Positions 35,869-45,870 of a stretch of DNA of 64,000 nucleotides are shown here, in pieces. The position numbers and the translations under genes were made by a program. How positions within the stretch are numbered: the stretch's first letter is position 1; each line of letters begins with the position of its first letter. The notes under the pieces are model-generated. The model made no database searches. It was not told where the DNA came from and was given only the letters and a program-made list of their open reading frames with translations. Source of the DNA: Flavobacteriia bacterium (lineage in GTDB: Bacteria; Bacteroidota; Bacteroidia; Flavobacteriales_D; Crocinitomicaceae); contig JAPLEV010000051.1 in NCBI GenBank assembly GCA_026391005.1, forward strand, positions 144,608-208,607. The letters are read 5' to 3'.

Positions 35869-38256
35869 ATGGGATCAATAATAATTAACAAAGAATTTAA
35901 CGCTGTAATATTAAAAAATGTTATTCGAAAGCATTGGTATAAACCGATAGTTTTGTTAATTTTTGGATTGTTTGTTTCCTTTATTTATCTCCGTTACACG
36001 AAAGAAAAATTTGAGTCGACCTCAACAATTCAAGTAATTGAAGAAGACCGCGTAAAAGATGTATTAGGAGACCAAGTAATAAATCAGGGTTCTAATGATG
36101 TATCCAAAGAAGTGGAATTACTTCGTTCAGACATACTTTTTACTCAAATGCTCCGCAAATTAAACCTGAGTATCAGTGTTTTTTCCGAAGGAAGCTTGCT
36201 AACGGAAGATCTTTATGGCTATACCCCCTTTTCAATAATTCCTTATAAACTAATTGACTCATCATTATGTGGAACTAGAATAGATATTAAAGCAGACAAT
36301 CAAAATAAAATAATCCTGAGATACGAGTTTAACGGTGAAAAACATGAACTTAAAGGAGATTTAAATAAAAAAATTAAAAACAAGCATTTTGAAATTGTAT
36401 TTAGATCTGCAGACTACGGTAGTTTTAGGAAAATAATAAAAGATAATAAAATCTATTTTACTTTTAACAATCAATCGATACTATCAAATGAAATGAAAAA
36501 TGGTCTTACGATTACACCGTTAGATCCAAATGCAAAAACGATTCAAATTTCATTTATTCACAACAATCCCAAGATTTGCAACAATGTAGTTCAGAACCTG
36601 ATCGATGTATACTTAAATTTCGATAAAAAAAATAAACAATCAAAAACAAACCTTACCATAAATTTTATTGACCAACAATTAGATTCCCTTTCCCGAATTT
36701 TAAAAAACTCTAAAGATAGTCTAAGCGATTTCCAAAGGCAAGAGCGATTGCCAAACATTGAATTAGCGGAAAATCAACTTTCAAATGATGTTAACAAACT
36801 AACGCAACAGTTATTAGAAATTAACGGTGAAATATCAACCTTAGCAATGGTAACGGATAAAATAAATTTGGATCCTAATCGCTTAGAAATATACCGTCTA
36901 ATCCCAGAAATGGCAGGCAAAAAAAGCTTTGAGGGTAGTATTCTTCGTCAAGTTGAAAACCTGAATGAACTGCTTGAAACACAAGAAGATTTATTACGTG
37001 ATATCACGCAAGAAAACAAACAAAATAAAATAATCAATGAGCGAATAGTTAATCGAATTGTTTCTATCAAAAGAGGACTAAAATCAATAGATGAACGCCT
37101 TAAAAACGATAGATCTTTGTTGCAGGCAAAAATCAACGAAATTGAAGGGAAATTCTATAATCTTCCCGAGAAAAAGATGGAGTTTCAGCGCCTGAAATAC
37201 ATGGAGGAACTAAATAATCGCTATTTTTCTCTTTTTACTGAGAAAAAAATTGAATACGAGTTATCTAATGCAGGATATTCCTCTTCCAACCGTATTCTAA
37301 ATGGTCCAACCCAACCTAGTATTCCTCTCTATCCAAAATCATCGATAGTTTACTTTATATGCTGTTTTTTGGGATTTTCATTAGGCTTGGTCTATATCAT
37401 ATATAAATACCTTAGTTACAATGAAATTACATCAATTCAAGATCTTGAAGGCCTACTTCCTAGTAACGTAAATATTCTTGGCTCGATTCCAATTTATAAG
37501 AGAAAAATGAAGTTTTCAGAAATAGTTGTCAATGAATCATCAAAATCTAAATTAGCTGAATCAATTCGGAATATAAGGTCAAATATGAGTTTTATTAATA
37601 AGAACTCTAAAGTAATTGCGGTTTCGTCATCGGTATCCGGAGAAGGAAAAACCTTTGTTATACTTAATCTTGCAGGGCTTATCGCTGCCAGTGGAAAAAA
37701 GACAATAGTAATTGACTTGGATTTACGAAAACCGAAAGTTCACTATGGATTTAAAGCGAATAATACGATTGGAATGAGTCAATATATTTCAGGCTTAGCG
37801 ACCTTTGAGGATGTAATTCAACATTCTGCAATAGATAACCTAGATTTTATCACAGCCGGATTAATTCCACCAAATCCGTCTGAACTAATTCAAAGTGAGG
37901 ATTTTAAAACAATACTTGCTGATTTAAAAGAAAAATATGATGTTCTTCTCATTGATAATCCACCCGTTGGAATTGTTTCCGATGGAATTCACTTGTTAGC
38001 TCAGGCCGACATTCCTCTCTATATATTTAAAGCTAATTATTCCAAACGAATTTTTGCCGAGAGGGTCGAGGAATTATTTAAAATTCAAAAACTTGATAGC
38101 CTTAATGTAATTTTAAATGGTGTTGAAACGAATCAATCCATTTATGGATATGGATATGAATATGGCGAAAACTATAATGGATATTATTCTGATGGAGAAA
38201 CTGAATTTTTTCTCAAAACATGGTTAAAAAAAATAAGCGATAAATGGAAAAAATAA
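35869..38256 (+). CDS. Wzc-like tyrosine autokinase for polysaccharide export
   Basis: 795 aa. The N-terminal Wzz-type chain-length region has membrane segments at about residues 25-43 (IVLLIFGLFVSFIYL-like) and about 490-512, with a coiled-coil periplasmic domain between them. The C-terminal BY-kinase domain has Walker A SGEGKTFVILNLAG, Walker A' VIDLDLRKPK and Walker B VLLIDNPPVG. A tyrosine-rich tail (YGYGYEYGENYNGYY) is the autophosphorylation cluster. It pairs with the Wza-like gene eleven bases upstream and overlaps rfbC by 13 bases. Confidence 0.92.
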   Translation: MGSIIINKEFNAVILKNVIRKHWYKPIVLLIFGLFVSFIYLRYTKEKFESTSTIQVIEEDRVKDVLGDQVINQGSNDVSKEVELLRSDILFTQMLRKLNLSISVFSEGSLLTEDLYGYTPFSIIPYKLIDSSLCGTRIDIKADNQNKIILRYEFNGEKHELKGDLNKKIKNKHFEIVFRSADYGSFRKIIKDNKIYFTFNNQSILSNEMKNGLTITPLDPNAKTIQISFIHNNPKICNNVVQNLIDVYLNFDKKNKQSKTNLTINFIDQQLDSLSRILKNSKDSLSDFQRQERLPNIELAENQLSNDVNKLTQQLLEINGEISTLAMVTDKINLDPNRLEIYRLIPEMAGKKSFEGSILRQVENLNELLETQEDLLRDITQENKQNKIINERIVNRIVSIKRGLKSIDERLKNDRSLLQAKINEIEGKFYNLPEKKMEFQRLKYMEELNNRYFSLFTEKKIEYELSNAGYSSSNRILNGPTQPSIPLYPKSSIVYFICCFLGFSLGLVYIIYKYLSYNEITSIQDLEGLLPSNVNILGSIPIYKRKMKFSEIVVNESSKSKLAESIRNIRSNMSFINKNSKVIAVSSSVSGEGKTFVILNLAGLIAASGKKTIVIDLDLRKPKVHYGFKANNTIGMSQYISGLATFEDVIQHSAIDNLDFITAGLIPPNPSELIQSEDFKTILADLKEKYDVLLIDNPPVGIVSDGIHLLAQADIPLYIFKANYSKRIFAERVEELFKIQKLDSLNVILNGVETNQSIYGYGYEYGENYNGYYSDGETEFFLKTWLKKISDKWKK

Positions 38257-38786
38257 CCGTCGGAATAGAAGGACTGCTGCTATTTAATCCAAAAGTTTTC
38301 AAGGACGAAAGAGGCGAGTTTTACGAAACTTATAATAAAACGCTTTACGCATCGCTGCTACCAGGAGTGAGTTTCATTCAGGATAATCTTTCGAAATCGC
38401 ATTTAAATGTGCTGAGAGGGCTTCATTTTCAGATGCCACCATTTGAGCAAGGAAAATTAGTTCAAGTGATAAAAGGCAGCGTATTAGATGTAGCAGTAGA
38501 CCTAAGAAAAAACAGCGCTACTTACGGAGCGCATTTTAGCGTTGAGCTTAACGATACAAACAAACTACAATTTTGGATACCGCCGGGCTTTGCACATGGA
38601 TTTTTATCGCTGGAAGACGACACCATATTTACTTATAAATGCACTAATAATTATTCTCCCGCGCATGAAAAAACCCTGTTATGGAATGATCCCCAACTAA
38701 CTATCAATTGGGGAGAAATAAAACCAATTGTTTCTTTAAAAGACTTACAAGGGGTACCATTTAATTCATTTATTACTCCTTTTTAA
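38244..38786 (+). CDS. rfbC: dTDP-4-dehydrorhamnose 3,5-epimerase
   Basis: 180 aa cupin-fold epimerase of dTDP-rhamnose synthesis. Family blocks are FKDERGEFYETYN, FIQDNLSKSHLNVLRGLHFQ (catalytic histidine), GKLVQVIKGSVLDVAVDLRK and IPPGFAHGFLSLED. It overlaps the end of the Wzc-like gene by 13 bases, so the two are translationally coupled. No rfbA, rfbB or rfbD is in the window, so the rest of the pathway must be elsewhere. Confidence 0.93.
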   Translation: MEKITVGIEGLLLFNPKVFKDERGEFYETYNKTLYASLLPGVSFIQDNLSKSHLNVLRGLHFQMPPFEQGKLVQVIKGSVLDVAVDLRKNSATYGAHFSVELNDTNKLQFWIPPGFAHGFLSLEDDTIFTYKCTNNYSPAHEKTLLWNDPQLTINWGEIKPIVSLKDLQGVPFNSFITPF

Positions 38787-38790
38787 GTTT

Positions 38791-39855
38791 ATGTTCAAAT
38801 TACTTTCTTTTATTGGATTTTTCTTTTTGGGTGCTTTATCCTCGTTAATTATAAATAAACTTTTATTACAATTCTCTGAATCACTCGGTATTAGAAATAA
38901 GAATGATATTAATATTAGGTGGAGCAATAGAGCTAAACCTTCACTGGGGGGCATCAGTCTTTTTATTGGATTTTTAGCAGCGATAATTTTTTATATGATA
39001 TTTATTCCAACTATTAATTTATTTAGTATTGTAGAATTTGTTTGTCTGTTTATCGCCGTTTCACTTGCATTTTTAATGGGTTTAGCAGACGATGCTTACA
39101 ATACTAAACCCTTACTAAAATTGCTTATTCAAATTACATGTGGACTAATCGTTGCATATAGCGGAATACAAATAAAAATCACTGATATATATTTCCTAAA
39201 TGTGATTTTAACAACACTTTGGGTGGTTATTTTAATGAACTCCATTAATATGCTTGATAATATGGATGGCATTGCAACCATTGTTTGTATTTATATTTTA
39301 ATAACATGCCTGCTGACTAATATTATATTTGGAGTTGACAACAACTCAGCGTGGAATTTAATCATACTGACTACAATAGGGTCACTAATTGGCTTTCTTG
39401 CTTATAATTTTTCACCCGCTAAAATGTTTATGGGAGACTCGGGCAGCCAATTCCTAGGTCTAATTTGCGCTATTTTTTCACTTAAATTTTTGTGGGGTTT
39501 AAATAATGTAGTCAGCCATGTTCCTTTATGGGGGATCTTAGTTGCCATTATCATTTGTTTTGTGGCGCCATGTATTGATACATTAACGGTAGTAATAAAT
39601 CGCATTAAAAATAAAACCTCACCTTTTATTGGTGGAAAAGACCACACCACACATCATTTATTTTTTGCAGGATATACTGAACGAAAAATATTTTATATTT
39701 TTCTGATAATAGGCGCTTCCTCAAGTCTACTTAGCATATTGTTACTTTTAGTCGATCATAACCATTTATATTGGTTAAGCACGCTAGCGATAGTCTATTT
39801 TGTAGCCATTTTCTATTTTCTATATCGAAATACCATTTTATATAAACAAAACTAA
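38791..39855 (+). CDS. Undecaprenyl-phosphate sugar-1-phosphate transferase, WecA-like
   Basis: 354 aa polytopic protein of the MraY/WecA family that starts glycan synthesis by loading a sugar phosphate onto undecaprenyl phosphate. Motifs are FLMGLADDAYNTKPLLKL (D-D pair), MLDNMDGIATI, KMFMGDSGSQFLG and GGKDHTTHHLFFAG. About ten membrane spans are expected. It lies four bases after rfbC and probably initiates the cluster's polysaccharide; GlcNAc is the usual sugar but this is not shown. Confidence 0.9.
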   Translation: MFKLLSFIGFFFLGALSSLIINKLLLQFSESLGIRNKNDINIRWSNRAKPSLGGISLFIGFLAAIIFYMIFIPTINLFSIVEFVCLFIAVSLAFLMGLADDAYNTKPLLKLLIQITCGLIVAYSGIQIKITDIYFLNVILTTLWVVILMNSINMLDNMDGIATIVCIYILITCLLTNIIFGVDNNSAWNLIILTTIGSLIGFLAYNFSPAKMFMGDSGSQFLGLICAIFSLKFLWGLNNVVSHVPLWGILVAIIICFVAPCIDTLTVVINRIKNKTSPFIGGKDHTTHHLFFAGYTERKIFYIFLIIGASSSLLSILLLLVDHNHLYWLSTLAIVYFVAIFYFLYRNTILYKQN

Positions 39856-39882
39856 TTATACGTTTAATCATAGTTGTCAGGG

Positions 39883-40767
39883 ATGAAAAGTTATTGCTTA
39901 CTGTTTTTGATTTTTCTCTCCCTTAGCTGCCAAGAGAAAAAAGAGAAGGAAAATACCGATTCTTTATTGAAGGAGGAAAACCAGCTCCCTCCTATTCCCC
40001 AAAGTATGGTGCTTTTTGGTGAAACCATCGATCTAAAAGACGAAGATATTAGGGAGCGACTTGATCAAGAACTAATCGTTAACGCCTACTTTCATAGTTC
40101 TACCACCCTAATTATCAAAAGGGCAAACAGGTATTTTAACAACTTGGAAAAATTGTTAAAAGAAGAAAAAATACATGATGATTTTAAATACCTGTGCGTC
40201 ATTGAAAGTAATTTAACTCAGGCAAAAAGTCCAGCGGGTGCAATGGGTTTCTGGCAATTTATGCCACAAACAGCAGCGGAATACAATTTAATCATCAATC
40301 CAGAAATTGACGAACGATTAGATATTCAAAAAAGTACGCGTGCTGCTTGCGCATATTTAAGAAAATCACATGCCGAATTTAAAAATTGGATCTTGGTTGC
40401 GGCATCTTATAATAGGGGAATGGGTGGACTTCGTTCAGATATGAAAAAACAATACACAAGTAATTATTTTGATACGGAAATGAACAACGAAACAGCTCGA
40501 TACGTTTTTAGAATAATGGCAATGAAAATAATTTTAGAAAATCCAAAGGCATATGGTTTTAAGGTTCCAGCATACGCTTTATATCCAATTCAAAAGACGA
40601 AAGCAATTAATATAAGTTTGCCGATTACCGACCTTGCATTATGGTCAAAAAACAATGGGGTGAATATAAAAATAGTTAGAAAGTTAAATCCTTGGATAAA
40701 AGGTAACTCCTTAACTATTCAGCCCATTAATTATATTATTGCGCTTCCAATAGCTAATACAATCTAA
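39883..40767 (+). CDS. Lytic transglycosylase lipoprotein, MltD/SLT-like
   Basis: About 294 aa from the ATG at 39883, preferred over the TTG at 39874. The lipoprotein signal YCLLFLIFLSLSCQEKK has the cysteine at residue 16. The SLT domain includes KYLCVIESNLTQAKSPAGAM with the catalytic glutamate, GFWQFMPQTAAEYNL and VAASYNRGMGGL. It cleaves peptidoglycan glycan strands, and its place beside an export cluster suggests opening of the wall for it. No LysM repeats follow. Confidence 0.88.
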   Translation: MKSYCLLFLIFLSLSCQEKKEKENTDSLLKEENQLPPIPQSMVLFGETIDLKDEDIRERLDQELIVNAYFHSSTTLIIKRANRYFNNLEKLLKEEKIHDDFKYLCVIESNLTQAKSPAGAMGFWQFMPQTAAEYNLIINPEIDERLDIQKSTRAACAYLRKSHAEFKNWILVAASYNRGMGGLRSDMKKQYTSNYFDTEMNNETARYVFRIMAMKIILENPKAYGFKVPAYALYPIQKTKAINISLPITDLALWSKNNGVNIKIVRKLNPWIKGNSLTIQPINYIIALPIANTI

Positions 40768-40790
40768 AAAAAATACCACGACTATCAAAA

Positions 40791-43607
40791 ATGAAAAAGG
40801 AAAATATTGATGAAGGCCTAATTTCAATTTTTGGAGCCAAAGAGCACAATCTCAAAAACATAAATTTAAAAATACCAAGAAATAAACTGATTGTGTTCAC
40901 AGGGTTGAGCGGGAGCGGAAAATCATCTCTTGCCTTTGACACGCTATTTGCCGAAGGTCAGCGACGTTACATTGAGACATTTTCCTCTTATGTGCGTCAA
41001 TTTATTGGTGGCCTCGAACGGCCTGATGTGGAAAAAATAGAGGGCCTAAGCCCTGTTATTTCAATCGAACAAAAAACAGTATCCCGATCCCCAAGATCAA
41101 CAGTGGGTACTATAACAGAATTGTATGATTTCTTTCGCTTATTATTTGCTAGAGCATCCACAGCTTATTCCTTATCTAGCGGAGAGAAAATGATAAAATA
41201 CGCAGATGAAGAGATCACTGAAATCATATTAACTAAATATGCTGGTAAGAAAATTGCCCTCCTAGCACCAAAAGTTAGAGGAAGGAAAGGCCATTACCGA
41301 GAATTGTTTGAACAGCTACTTCGGATCGGGTTTACAAAAGTTAGAGTAAATGGAGTACTTAAAGACATTACCGTCGGAATGCGAGTTGATCGCTATAAAA
41401 TACACGATATTGAGTTAGTTATTGATCGATTAATCCCCGATGAAAAAGACAGAAAACGATTGAATGATGCTGTGCAAACATGCATGAAACACGGAGATGC
41501 TAACATGATGATATTGGAACTTGATGAGAATAAAAGTCAATTTTTTAGTCGTTCGCTAATGTGTCCATCAAGTGGAATAAGTTACCCTGAACCCGAACCC
41601 AATTTATTTTCATTTAATTCCCCATATGGGGCTTGTCCAACATGTAGTGGCCTAGGCGAAATAAGTGTTGCATCAATGGATAAAATTATACCCGATCCAT
41701 CAAAATCAATACGTAAAGGTGCTCTAGCGCCCTTAGGAGAGTATAAAAGAAGTTGGATATTTGACAGGATAGAAGAAATTGTAGTATCAAACGGTTTTAA
41801 TATTGCCACGCCACTTTCAGAATATGACGAAGAACTGCTTAGACTAATCCTTTATGGTAATGAAGATATGGTGCTTTCAGCAGAAGATAAAACGCTTCGC
41901 TTTGAGGGTATTATCAATTTTATAGCTAGACATGCTGAGGATAGCACTGCAGGCATACAGCGTTGGGCACATAGCTTCATGAATAAGAAACCTTGCCCCA
42001 ATTGCTCAGGGTATCGATTGCGTAAAGAAGCACTGCACTTCAAAATAGGAAGTCTACATATCGGAGAAATTGCCAACCTAGATTTAAAAGACTTATCAAA
42101 TTGGCTAAGCGAAATTGAAAATTGTTTAACCAGTGACCAAAATATCATTGCTTATGAAATTATAAAAGAAATTCGTGCGCGATTACATTTTATTTTAGAG
42201 GTTGGACTTGACTACTTGACACTAAATCGTTCATCTAAAGGCTTATCAGGAGGGGAGGCACAACGCATTCGATTAGCAACCCAAATTGGTACCGAACTCA
42301 TAAATGTATTATATATTCTAGATGAGCCATCAATTGGTTTACATCAGCGAGATAATGCAAAATTAATTATCTCCCTCAAAAGATTAAGAGATGCCGGAAA
42401 TACTGTTTTAGTGGTAGAACATGACAAAGAAATGATGGAAGAAGCCGATTTCATAGTGGATATTGGTCCGAAAGCAGGGATTCATGGAGGCGAAATAGTT
42501 TATGCAGGCGATTATGCCGGAATGATTAAGGCGAATAGCATAACAGCTTCTTATTTGAATGGCGAAAAGAAAATTGATCTCCCATTAAAACGGCGATTAG
42601 GAAATGGAAATTATTTAATCCTAAAAGAAACAACAGGGCATAATTTGAAAAATGTTACGCTAAAAATACCCCTTGGAACCTTAACTTGTATTACAGGAGT
42701 TTCTGGGAGTGGAAAGTCGTCTTTAATTAGCTATACCCTCTACCCTATTTTATTAAAACATATTTACAAAGGTGTTCGTGAACCTCTTCCTTATGGAAGT
42801 ATAGAAGGATTAGAACACCTTGACAAGGTGATTGATATCGACCAAAGTCCAATTGGTAGAACCCCACGATCAAACCCTGTTACTTACACAAAAGTATTCG
42901 ATGAAATACGTAGTTTATTTTCTTCTTTACCCGAATCACAAATCAGAGGTTATAAACCCGGTCGCTTTTCATTTAACGTAGCAGGAGGAAAATGCGAAAC
43001 CTGCAACGGTGGGGGTATGCGTTTAATTGAAATGAATTTTCTGCCCGATGTTTATGTGAGTTGCGAAAACTGCCAAGGACAGCGATACAATAAAGAAACC
43101 ATTGAAATAAAGTACAAAGGGAAATCCATTGCGGATGTCCTAAATATGACCTTTTCAGAAGCTGTCATATTCTTTGAAAATTTACCTAAAATTCATAGAG
43201 TTATTAGTACGCTAAATTCTGTTGGACTTGGCTATGTGACATTAGGTCAATCATCCACTACATTATCCGGTGGTGAAGCACAACGCATAAAGTTAGCGAG
43301 CGAATTAACAAAAAAAGGAACGGGAAGTACCATCTACTTACTCGATGAACCTTCAACAGGATTGCATTTCGAGGATATTAATATGCTGTTAAAAGTCCTC
43401 CAAAGATTAGTGGACGAGGGAAATACAGTTGTAGTGATTGAACACAATTTAGATATTATAAAAACAGCAGATTATATCATTGATTTAGGCCCCGAAGGAG
43501 GAAGAGGCGGTGGAAAAATCACTTGTCAAGGAACACCTGAGGAATTAATTAAGAAACATTCAACAAAATCGCATACTGCCCACTATCTTAAAAAAGAAAT
43601 GCAGTAA
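40791..43607 (+). CDS. uvrA: Excinuclease ABC subunit A
   Basis: 938 aa, full UvrA length. The first ATPase has Walker A GLSGSGKSS (about residue 38) and LSGGEAQRIRLATQIG; the second has GVSGSGKSS (about 635) and LSGGEAQRIKLASELT with LLDEPSTGLHFED. The second zinc module is intact (CETCNGGG ... CENCQGQ). The first zinc module has CPSSG in place of CxxC, as in many Bacteroidota UvrA proteins. Damage recognition in nucleotide excision repair. Monocistronic. Confidence 0.95.
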   Translation: MKKENIDEGLISIFGAKEHNLKNINLKIPRNKLIVFTGLSGSGKSSLAFDTLFAEGQRRYIETFSSYVRQFIGGLERPDVEKIEGLSPVISIEQKTVSRSPRSTVGTITELYDFFRLLFARASTAYSLSSGEKMIKYADEEITEIILTKYAGKKIALLAPKVRGRKGHYRELFEQLLRIGFTKVRVNGVLKDITVGMRVDRYKIHDIELVIDRLIPDEKDRKRLNDAVQTCMKHGDANMMILELDENKSQFFSRSLMCPSSGISYPEPEPNLFSFNSPYGACPTCSGLGEISVASMDKIIPDPSKSIRKGALAPLGEYKRSWIFDRIEEIVVSNGFNIATPLSEYDEELLRLILYGNEDMVLSAEDKTLRFEGIINFIARHAEDSTAGIQRWAHSFMNKKPCPNCSGYRLRKEALHFKIGSLHIGEIANLDLKDLSNWLSEIENCLTSDQNIIAYEIIKEIRARLHFILEVGLDYLTLNRSSKGLSGGEAQRIRLATQIGTELINVLYILDEPSIGLHQRDNAKLIISLKRLRDAGNTVLVVEHDKEMMEEADFIVDIGPKAGIHGGEIVYAGDYAGMIKANSITASYLNGEKKIDLPLKRRLGNGNYLILKETTGHNLKNVTLKIPLGTLTCITGVSGSGKSSLISYTLYPILLKHIYKGVREPLPYGSIEGLEHLDKVIDIDQSPIGRTPRSNPVTYTKVFDEIRSLFSSLPESQIRGYKPGRFSFNVAGGKCETCNGGGMRLIEMNFLPDVYVSCENCQGQRYNKETIEIKYKGKSIADVLNMTFSEAVIFFENLPKIHRVISTLNSVGLGYVTLGQSSTTLSGGEAQRIKLASELTKKGTGSTIYLLDEPSTGLHFEDINMLLKVLQRLVDEGNTVVVIEHNLDIIKTADYIIDLGPEGGRGGGKITCQGTPEELIKKHSTKSHTAHYLKKEMQ

Positions 43608-43672
43608 AAAATATTTATCAAAAACATGATATAAATATCTGCCGGATTAAAAATTAAGGTAATTTTACATTC

Positions 43673-43690
43673 AAAAAAAAAAAAAAAAAA
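43673..43690 (+). repeat. Run of 18 A reaching the trxA start codon
   Basis: An uninterrupted adenine tract that includes the A of the trxA ATG. It acts as an A-rich translation leader and may vary in length by slippage. Confidence 0.9.
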
Positions 43691-44010
43691 TGGCTTTAGA
43701 AATAACAGATGCAAATTATGAAGAGTTGGTAATGCAATCAACTCAACCAGTTGTAGTAGACTTTTGGGCAGAATGGTGTGGCCCGTGTAAAATGATTGGT
43801 CCCGTGATTGATGAAATGGCGACAGAGTACGAAGGAAGAGCCGTAGTTGGTAAAGTTAACGTTGATAACAATTCAGAATTTTCAGCCAAGTATGGCGTAA
43901 GAAGTATTCCAACCGTATTATTCTTTCAAAATGGTGTTGTTGTCGATCGATCTGTTGGAGCAGTTCCAAAATCAACCCTTGACGAAAAATTAAACGCACT
44001 TTTATCATAA
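43690..44010 (+). CDS. trxA: Thioredoxin
   Basis: 106 aa, the standard length. The active site is WAEWCGPCKMIGP (residues about 27-39), and the cis-proline loop RSIPTVLFFQNG is present. Cytoplasmic disulfide reductant. The start codon follows an A18 tract that takes the place of a Shine-Dalgarno sequence. Confidence 0.97.
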   Translation: MALEITDANYEELVMQSTQPVVVDFWAEWCGPCKMIGPVIDEMATEYEGRAVVGKVNVDNNSEFSAKYGVRSIPTVLFFQNGVVVDRSVGAVPKSTLDEKLNALLS

Positions 44011-44049
44011 TACTTTTTCGGAAATCAACTAACTAGCTCTTAACTCAAA

Positions 44050-44736
44050 ATGAATAATTTTTTTCGTAGGTTAAAGCTTTATGGAATCGGTTTTGGTATC
44101 GGACTAGTCTGTGTTTTCTTATTCTTCCGCAACCGAGGATGCAATTGGCTTCCAGAAAATAGGGTGAAATCATCAATTATTGAGCGCGTAATTCTTGTCC
44201 ATGAAGATGAAATTGTGGATTATAAAAAATTAGGTCTGAAAGAAGCAACTCTCAAGGAAATGATTCTTAATGCTGATATATCTTTTTCTGATAGCAAGAA
44301 AAAAGGAGAGCCGAAAGCATACAAATTGTTGGGAAAATTACCAAATGGGAAGTCAATTAATTTTATCATTACGCTTCCTGATAGAAGTTTCGTAAGCGAA
44401 TTAAAACTAAAAACGCTACCCATAAACCAAGTTAAAAATTCAACAAAGGGTAAAGGTTATCCTATGTTATTTCCCGAAAATAAGGAATTGTTTTACTTAG
44501 GAGAAGATAAAGGATTATTAGCAAATCTAAGCTCCTTTGGCATCACTAAAAGTGAGCACTTATTGAAAATAATTAAGAAAAATGGGTATGTTGATTACTC
44601 AAATTCAACTTTTAATGCTGAAAAATCTTCGCATTGCTGGGTGTTTACAAAATCGCTTACTGCTTTTTCAATTCAAACTTCTTGGTACAAAGAGAAAATT
44701 ACTTTAACATCTTTTGAACCAATCGTTCAAAAATAG
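44050..44736 (+). CDS. Single-pass membrane protein of unknown function
   Basis: 228 aa. One N-terminal membrane segment (LYGIGFGIGLVCVFLFF) is followed by an extracytoplasmic or cytoplasmic mixed alpha-beta domain with a VKSSIIERVILVHEDEI segment. No recognised catalytic motif. It lies 39 bases after trxA and may share its transcript. Family not recognised. Confidence 0.6.
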   Translation: MNNFFRRLKLYGIGFGIGLVCVFLFFRNRGCNWLPENRVKSSIIERVILVHEDEIVDYKKLGLKEATLKEMILNADISFSDSKKKGEPKAYKLLGKLPNGKSINFIITLPDRSFVSELKLKTLPINQVKNSTKGKGYPMLFPENKELFYLGEDKGLLANLSSFGITKSEHLLKIIKKNGYVDYSNSTFNAEKSSHCWVFTKSLTAFSIQTSWYKEKITLTSFEPIVQK

Positions 44737-44810
44737 TTCCTTAAAGGATTAAAAACCTTTTCATGTTAATAAATTAATCGTTTGAGAATACCTCATCCCT
44801 CAAAATTTAA

Positions 44811-44818
44811 TACTTTTG
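44811..44818 (+). promoter_or_regulatory. -7 box of the lipid A operon
   Basis: TACTTTTG is an exact TAnnTTTG match whose G is five bases from the lpxD ATG, implying a leaderless transcript. Confidence 0.55.
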
Positions 44819-44822
44819 AAAT

Positions 44823-45869
44823 ATGGAATTTACAGCGGAGCAAATCGCGGGTATCTTAAATGGCGAAATAGTTGGTGATCCTACCACCGCCGTTACGGGT
44901 TTAGCAAAAATAGAAGAAGGTACCTCAGGCGCTTTATCGTTTTTATCAAATCCTAAGTACGAAAATTATATCTACACGACTCAAGCAAGTATTTGTATTG
45001 TCAATTCAACGTTCTTGCCCAGTAAACCACTTCCCAAAACACTTACACTAATTAAAGTAACAGACGCCTACGCTTGTTTTGCAAAATTACTTGAGGTTTA
45101 TAATAACTTATCAAAAAAACAAGCCATTATAGAACAGCCCAATTTCATTGATGAAAGCGCAAAGCTGGGTTCGGGAATTTATTTAGGAGCATTTACTTAT
45201 GTTGGGAAAAACGTCGAAATTGGAGAGAATTGCACCATTTACCCTAATGTATATCTTGGCGACAATGTGAAAATTGGTAAGAACACAATTATTCATCCTT
45301 CGGTTAGTATTTATGACTCCTGCAGTATTGGAGATAACTGTATTATTCATGCGGGGGTTGTTATTGGTTCTGATGGCTTTGGTTTTGCGCCAGATGAAAA
45401 CGGTGCCTTTCAAAAAGTTCCGCAAATTGGAAATGTAGTAATTGAAGATAACGTAGAAATCGGTTCTAATTCAACCATTGATAGAGCAACCATGGGATCT
45501 ACAATTATTCGAAAAGGAGTAAAAATAGATAACCTTTGTCAGTTGGCTCATAATGTTGAAGTGGGAGAAAACACAGCTATTGCTGCCCAAGTAGGCATTG
45601 CTGGTTCGGCTAAAATCGGCAAACGCGTCATGATTGGAGGTCAAGCAGGTATAAGTGGACATCTTCATATTGCAGACGACACTAAAATTGTTGCTCAATC
45701 TGGCGTTCCTTCGACTGTTAAAAAAGCAACAACCTTAATGGGCTCTCCAAGTTTTCCAATTGATGACTTTAAACGGTCATTCATAGGATTTCGAAGATTG
45801 CCACAACTCATGAATAGAATTAGTGAATTAGAAGCAAAAATAGAAACGCTTATTTCAAAAAAAGAATAG
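44823..45869 (+). CDS. lpxD: UDP-3-O-acylglucosamine N-acyltransferase
   Basis: 348 aa left-handed beta-helix enzyme adding the N-linked acyl chain in lipid A synthesis. The N-terminal uridine-binding domain has FTAEQIAGILNGEIVGDP and ALSFLSNPKYE. Hexapeptide repeats fill residues about 105-300 (e.g. IYPNVYLGDNVKIG). The active-site histidine region is CQLAHNVEVGENTAIAAQ. It is followed one base later by the lpxC-fabZ fusion. Confidence 0.95.
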   Translation: MEFTAEQIAGILNGEIVGDPTTAVTGLAKIEEGTSGALSFLSNPKYENYIYTTQASICIVNSTFLPSKPLPKTLTLIKVTDAYACFAKLLEVYNNLSKKQAIIEQPNFIDESAKLGSGIYLGAFTYVGKNVEIGENCTIYPNVYLGDNVKIGKNTIIHPSVSIYDSCSIGDNCIIHAGVVIGSDGFGFAPDENGAFQKVPQIGNVVIEDNVEIGSNSTIDRATMGSTIIRKGVKIDNLCQLAHNVEVGENTAIAAQVGIAGSAKIGKRVMIGGQAGISGHLHIADDTKIVAQSGVPSTVKKATTLMGSPSFPIDDFKRSFIGFRRLPQLMNRISELEAKIETLISKKE

Positions 45870-45870
45870 C

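Noticed and set aside
40791..43607. UvrA lacking one cysteine pair of the first zinc module
   Set aside because: The CPSSG form seems usual for Bacteroidota UvrA as far as I recall, so I did not treat it as a sign of an unusual paralogue.
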